Assembly: GCF_000701405.1 (NCBI RefSeq)
Contig: NZ_JNIV01000145.1
Location: 1 to 8,353, forward strand
Length of the DNA stretch: 8,353 bases
Reading direction: 5' to 3'
From: Deinococcus marmoris DSM 12784
Lineage (GTDB): Bacteria; Deinococcota; Deinococci; Deinococcales; Deinococcaceae
In this document: positions 5,703 to 8,353 of the stretch, one piece after another
Position numbering within the stretch: position 1 is the first letter of the stretch
How the letters are laid out: every line of letters begins with the position of its first letter
The notes under the pieces: generated by a model
Databases searched by the model: none
The model's input: only the letters and a program-made list of their open reading frames with translations
What the model was told of the DNA's origin: nothing
Program-made: the position numbers and the translations under genes

Positions 5703-5989
5703 TCAGAGCGCCGCCAGCGTCTGCTGGATCGCCTCACGGTGGGGTGTGGGCGCAAAGTCAAAGCCAGCGGCAAACTTCGCGCCGTCAATGACGAACGGGG
5801 CGTTCGCCTGGTACTGAATCTCAGCCATTTCCCGCACGATGGGGATAACGCGGGCCAGGACTGTCAGCGGCAGACCCGTCAGGGCCATCGGGGACCGCGC
5901 CGCCACCTTTACCTCCTGCGCGATGAGCCCCGCGAACTGCGTGCTGGACACCGCTTCGGCAGTGGGGATGTGCCAGACTTGGCCGCCAG
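5703..5989 (-). pseudogene. 3' fragment of an NAD-dependent epimerase/dehydratase gene
   Basis: About 95 codons remain, reading PGGQVWHIPTAEAVSSTQF and ending FDFAPTPHREAIQQTLAAL. The end matches the usual C terminus of extended-SDR epimerase/dehydratases, where a GF-x-P-T segment precedes the last helix. A normal member has about 300 residues, so the whole NAD-binding half and the catalytic Tyr/Lys are missing. The frame runs directly into the terminal repeat of the IS6 element at 5990 and the lost part is not found on its far side. An internal GTG at 5951 could start an 82-aa fragment, but it would not be functional as a dehydrogenase. Confidence 0.75.
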
Positions 5990-6012
5990 GGTTGTGTTGC
6001 CTTAACTGGTTC
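5990..6012 (+). repeat. IS6 terminal inverted repeat, left
   Basis: It matches the reverse complement of 6764-6786 at 22 of 23 positions; the only difference is T6007 versus C in the other arm. Confidence 0.9.
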
Positions 6013-6045
6013 GACGGCAGGCTACGGGCAAGGGTGGACTGAAGT

Positions 6046-6745
6046 TCAGGTCACCCCTGCGGCAACCGTTGACCACGTCTGAAACGCGTGCCTTTGATTT
6101 TTGGCGGAAACGCTGGTACGGGTGTGATGGTGGAGGTTCTCGATCCGGGCATGCAAGTTCAGGAATTCCTGTGCGCGTTTCCGCCGCCTGAATCCCAGTT
6201 GTTGTCGCTCCTGACGCCGTGTGGAACGGTGGGATTGCTCAATCATGTTGTTGCAGCGCGTTGTGGAGATCACCTCTTGGTGATCGACCGCTGCCAGACT
6301 CACAATCTGCCGGATCGCCGCTCCATAGCTGGCGAGCTTGTCTGTGCAAATCCTGTCTGGGACATCATATTCACCCAGCAGCCCGGTCATGAAGGCCTTC
6401 GCGGCTTCGGTGTCTCGGTGCCGTTGAAGCAGAATATCGAGCACGAAGCCGTGCTCGTCCACCGCCCGCCACAACCAGTGGCGGACACCATCTACCGTCG
6501 TGCAAACCTCATCCAGAAGCCACCGGGAACCCCGTCGGGGTTCCCGGTGACGCAGGCCATCTGCGAAGAGCGAGCCGAATTTGATACACCATTCGCGCAG
6601 CGTCTCATGGCTGACAACAATGCCGCGCTGGTGCAGCAATTCCTGGACATCTCGGTAGCTGATGGGAAAGCGGTGGTAGAGCATTGGCGGCGTGCTGGAT
6701 AATCGTCATGGGAAATCGGTGGCAGTAGGGTTTGGCATCGGTCAC
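6046..6745 (-). pseudogene. IS6-family DDE transposase, frameshifted near the N terminus
   Basis: The main frame (6684 down to 6046) gives 212 aa with all three catalytic residues: Asp58 in WLLDEV, Asp115 in ICTDKLASYG and Glu149 in CNNMIEQSHR. The DNA-binding part SYRDVQELLHQRGI is near the start. The missing N terminus lies upstream in another frame: from a GTG at 6745 it reads TDAKPYCHRFPMTIIQHA, which in related IS6 transposases runs straight on into WLYHRFP. Here one extra base near 6685-6692 (GCCGCCAATG) separates the two. Either the element is inactive, or a shorter protein starts at the ATG 6684, which has no ribosome binding site. Members of this group act as cut-free, replicative transposases. 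Confidence 0.8.
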
Positions 6746-6763
6746 AGCGGGTCAGCCTATCCT

Positions 6764-6786
6764 GAACCGGTTAAGGCAACACAACC
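6764..6786 (-). repeat. IS6 terminal inverted repeat, right
   Basis: Partner of the repeat at 5990-6012 with one mismatch. It lies about 20 bp upstream of the original GTG start of the transposase. Confidence 0.9.
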
Positions 6787-6859
6787 GATACATCTGCATC
6801 TCAACCGACTACTGCACCTGTTCTCGAAAAACGCTGAATTCCTGCACCAGCACGGCTAT

Positions 6860-8017
6860 TCACTCCGCTATGCAAGGTGCAACTCCTGAGAGATACGCCA
6901 CAGCCTTTTGAAATTGGCCTTTTCCAAGACGCTTAGCCTGATACATAGCATGATCTGCTTGGATCATTAAACTATCGACGTCCAGACCAGAACTCGGGTA
7001 CTCACTCAACCCTGCTGAGGCGCTGATTCGAATATGATGTTCTAAAATTTTTACGGGTTGGTTCAATAAATATAAGACGGTTTTTACATACTGAAGTTCA
7101 TCATAGCCTTCTAGAAGCACCATGAACTCGTCCCCACTCAGCCTGGCGATTGTGGCCGTTTGAGGTAACGCCTGCCGGATGCCCTCAGCTACAAAGACTA
7201 ACAAGCGATCGCCCACATCATGTCCGAATCGGTCATTGACAGATTTGAAATTATCCAGATCCAGGAACACGATGCAGAAGGGTCTCTTTGTGTCTCTTGA
7301 AGCAAGAATCTTTTCTTCCAGCGTTCGGACAAACGCACTGCGGTTAAGAAGTCCTGTGAGTGTGTCTGTGTTGGCCTGCTGCCAGAGTTGCCCGGTCAGT
7401 CTCTCCAGCGCCGTATTGGCCTGTTCCAGTTTGTCCACCGTCAATGCCAGTTCCGCGTTGGTCGCCGACAAGATCTCGCGCTCCTGCCGTCCGTGCGCGG
7501 CTTCATCGCGCAGACGCTGGAGTTCCAGACGAGCTGTCACCACCTCTATTTTTTGATGTACCTGTTGAGAGTGCAGAATGCGTTCCAAGCGGTAAGAGGC
7601 CTGCAACTGCGTCAGGGCCCGCGCTGGGTCACCAAGAACTTCATACGCGGCTGCGAGCGCGGCGTGCGCGTCCATCTGGCGTCCCCTGGCCTCAGTGTTC
7701 TCCAGCACACGGACACTTTCCTCGAGGACAGGCAACGCGCCGTCATCCCCCAATGCCAACAGAGCACGCCCGAGCATTTCCAGGGCGTAGCTGTGGCCCA
7801 CACGGTCACCCAGCCTGTCTCCGATCTCTACGGCTTCACGCGCGTACATCTGGGCACCCTGAAAATCTCCCAGTGTATGAAGTGAACACGCAAGGTTGGC
7901 CAGCGCCGCCCCAAGAGCAACCAAGTTCCCGGTGGTTCTGGACAGTTCCACCGCCTTCTGATTAAACAGGTGCGCCTCCGGGTAACGCTTTAACTGCATG
8001 AATTCAGTACCGGACAA
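6860..8017 (-). CDS. TPR-coiled coil-GGDEF diguanylate cyclase, N-terminally truncated
   Basis: The first ~150 residues are TPR-like helical repeats (ALANLACSLHTLGDFQGAQM, HAALAAAYEVLGDPARAL). A charged coiled coil follows (about 155-212, LEQANTALERLTGQLWQQ), then a GGDEF domain (about 215-375) beginning NTDTLTGLLNR. The metal-binding DLDNFKSVND (253-262) and the signature SGDEF (294-298) are present; Ser in the first position is compatible with activity. The RxxD product-inhibition site expected five residues before the signature is absent. The enzyme would make cyclic di-GMP in the cytoplasm, with the TPR part as sensor or partner-binding module. The open frame begins only with TTG at 8017, inside the first TPR, right beside an IS4-type element, so upstream repeats are lost. 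Relatives of this design usually carry more TPRs. Confidence 0.85.
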   Translation of the reverse strand: MSGTEFMQLKRYPEAHLFNQKAVELSRTTGNLVALGAALANLACSLHTLGDFQGAQMYAREAVEIGDRLGDRVGHSYALEMLGRALLALGDDGALPVLEESVRVLENTEARGRQMDAHAALAAAYEVLGDPARALTQLQASYRLERILHSQQVHQKIEVVTARLELQRLRDEAAHGRQEREILSATNAELALTVDKLEQANTALERLTGQLWQQANTDTLTGLLNRSAFVRTLEEKILASRDTKRPFCIVFLDLDNFKSVNDRFGHDVGDRLLVFVAEGIRQALPQTATIARLSGDEFMVLLEGYDELQYVKTVLYLLNQPVKILEHHIRISASAGLSEYPSSGLDVDSLMIQADHAMYQAKRLGKGQFQKAVAYLSGVAPCIAE

Positions 8018-8353
8018 CTTGCGTTTAAGTGGCGCTGGGTGCGGAGAAAGGTTGATTTAAGAGGCCGAAGTATATTTCGGCCTGTGGGTGATCCCATCTC
8101 AGCGCTCTCGCCAGATATTGCCAGCCATACTGGACCACGCTGACTGCGCGACGACCATGCGCTTTGACTGGAATTGGTTTGGACGCATTCATCCAGACGC
8201 CCACCCGCAGACAGCACACCCAGGCCAGCGTGACCAGTCCAAACAACCGCTCTAATCGGTCAGCGTGGGTCACCGCTGACCGTTCCAGGTCAAAGCCACG
8301 CGACTTCATGCTGCTGAACGTACACTCGATGCTCCAGCGCAATCGGTACACCG
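8011..8353 (-). mobile_element. IS4-type insertion sequence, partial at window edge
   Basis: The transposase gene ends at 8025, and the element probably ends within the next 15 bp, near CGGACAACTTGCG (8011-8023). This is where the TPR domain of the neighbouring gene is cut. The exact terminus cannot be fixed without the other end of the element. Confidence 0.6.
8025..8353 (-). CDS. IS4-family transposase, C-terminal part
   Basis: The last ~108 codons of a DDE transposase are present, with the start outside the window. The YREK signature of the IS4 family is exact: Y-(2)-R-(3)-E-(6)-K in YRLRWSIECTFSSMK, and its Glu is the third catalytic residue. It continues with SRGFDLE and a hydrophobic segment LFGLVTLAWVCCLRVGVWM, then PVKAHGRRAVSVVQYG, a tail I associate with Deinococcus IS4 elements (from memory). 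The TAA stop is at 8027-8025. It is transcribed in the same direction as the truncated GGDEF gene, so read-through could express that gene. Confidence 0.85.
   Translation of the reverse strand, partial: VYRLRWSIECTFSSMKSRGFDLERSAVTHADRLERLFGLVTLAWVCCLRVGVWMNASKPIPVKAHGRRAVSVVQYGWQYLARALRWDHPQAEIYFGLLNQPFSAPSAT

Larger units (their letters stand above)
5990..6786 (-). mobile_element. IS6-family insertion sequence
   Basis: The element is 797 bp long, typical for IS6, and is bounded by 23-bp terminal inverted repeats starting GGTTGTGTTGCCTTAAC. It carries a single transposase gene on the minus strand. Flanks are GCCGCCAG on the left and GATACATC on the right, so the expected 8-bp target duplication is absent. 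That points to an adjacent deletion or recombination between copies after insertion, and agrees with the truncated epimerase on its left side. Confidence 0.88.

Noticed and set aside
6088..6702. 204-codon plus-strand frame within the IS6 element
   Set aside because: It is the antisense shadow of the transposase gene, which has a complete DDE triad on the other strand.
7360..7965. 201-codon plus-strand frame opposite the GGDEF gene
   Set aside because: It is a Pro/Arg-rich shadow of the TPR and coiled-coil coding region.

Overview
This GC-rich window looks like an accessory stretch of a Deinococcus-type chromosome or plasmid. That is an inference from three things: the IS6- and IS4-type transposases read like those I know from Deinococcus, two genes have TANNNT -10 boxes so close to the ATG that a leaderless mRNA is likely, and a TPR-GGDEF protein of a style common in that genus is present. 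No rRNA, tRNA or CRISPR array was seen.

Layout. 1-318 (-): the start of an unrecognised gene cut by the window edge and apparently frameshifted. 319-739: no supported gene, but a 20-bp inverted repeat. 740-2636 (-): a two-gene operon of an NmrA/QorB-like NAD(P)-binding protein and a zinc-free MDR (quinone-reductase-type) dehydrogenase, linked by a 10-codon ORF with a strong ribosome binding site. 2746-3069 (+): a divergent HxlR-family regulator with the family's N-terminal cysteine. 3075-3296 (+): a probable 3' relic of a transposase gene. 3406-4044 (+): a small NAD(P)H-binding SDR-type protein. 4045-4435: a convergent intergenic region with a palindromic element. 4436-5554 (-): a PhyH-type Fe(II)/2-oxoglutarate dioxygenase followed 6 nt later by a small unknown protein. 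5600-5700: a cluster of TTTGAC half-sites. 5703-5989 (-): the last third of an NAD-dependent epimerase/dehydratase gene, cut by an IS6-family element (5990-6786) that has good terminal repeats but no target duplication. 6860-8017 (-): a TPR-coiled coil-GGDEF protein whose N terminus is cut next to a second, IS4-type element (about 8011 to the window end).

How the parts fit. The clearest functional unit is the HxlR regulator with the divergent QorB-like and MDR oxidoreductase genes. It has the same logic as ytfH/ytfG (qorB) of Escherichia coli and the YodB/QorR systems, where an HxlR protein senses electrophiles or quinones and releases reductase genes. The SDR gene downstream may belong to the same redox theme, but it has its own candidate promoter. 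The dioxygenase pair looks like a separate unit under its own repressor-type operator, and that regulator is not in the window.

The right half is strongly reworked by insertion sequences. Two host genes are truncated, one transposase gene is frameshifted, and the missing target duplication points to an adjacent deletion or recombination. I see no convincing wholly new system. The best leads are the operator array before the dioxygenase gene, the leader ORF in the reductase operon and the two palindromic elements.
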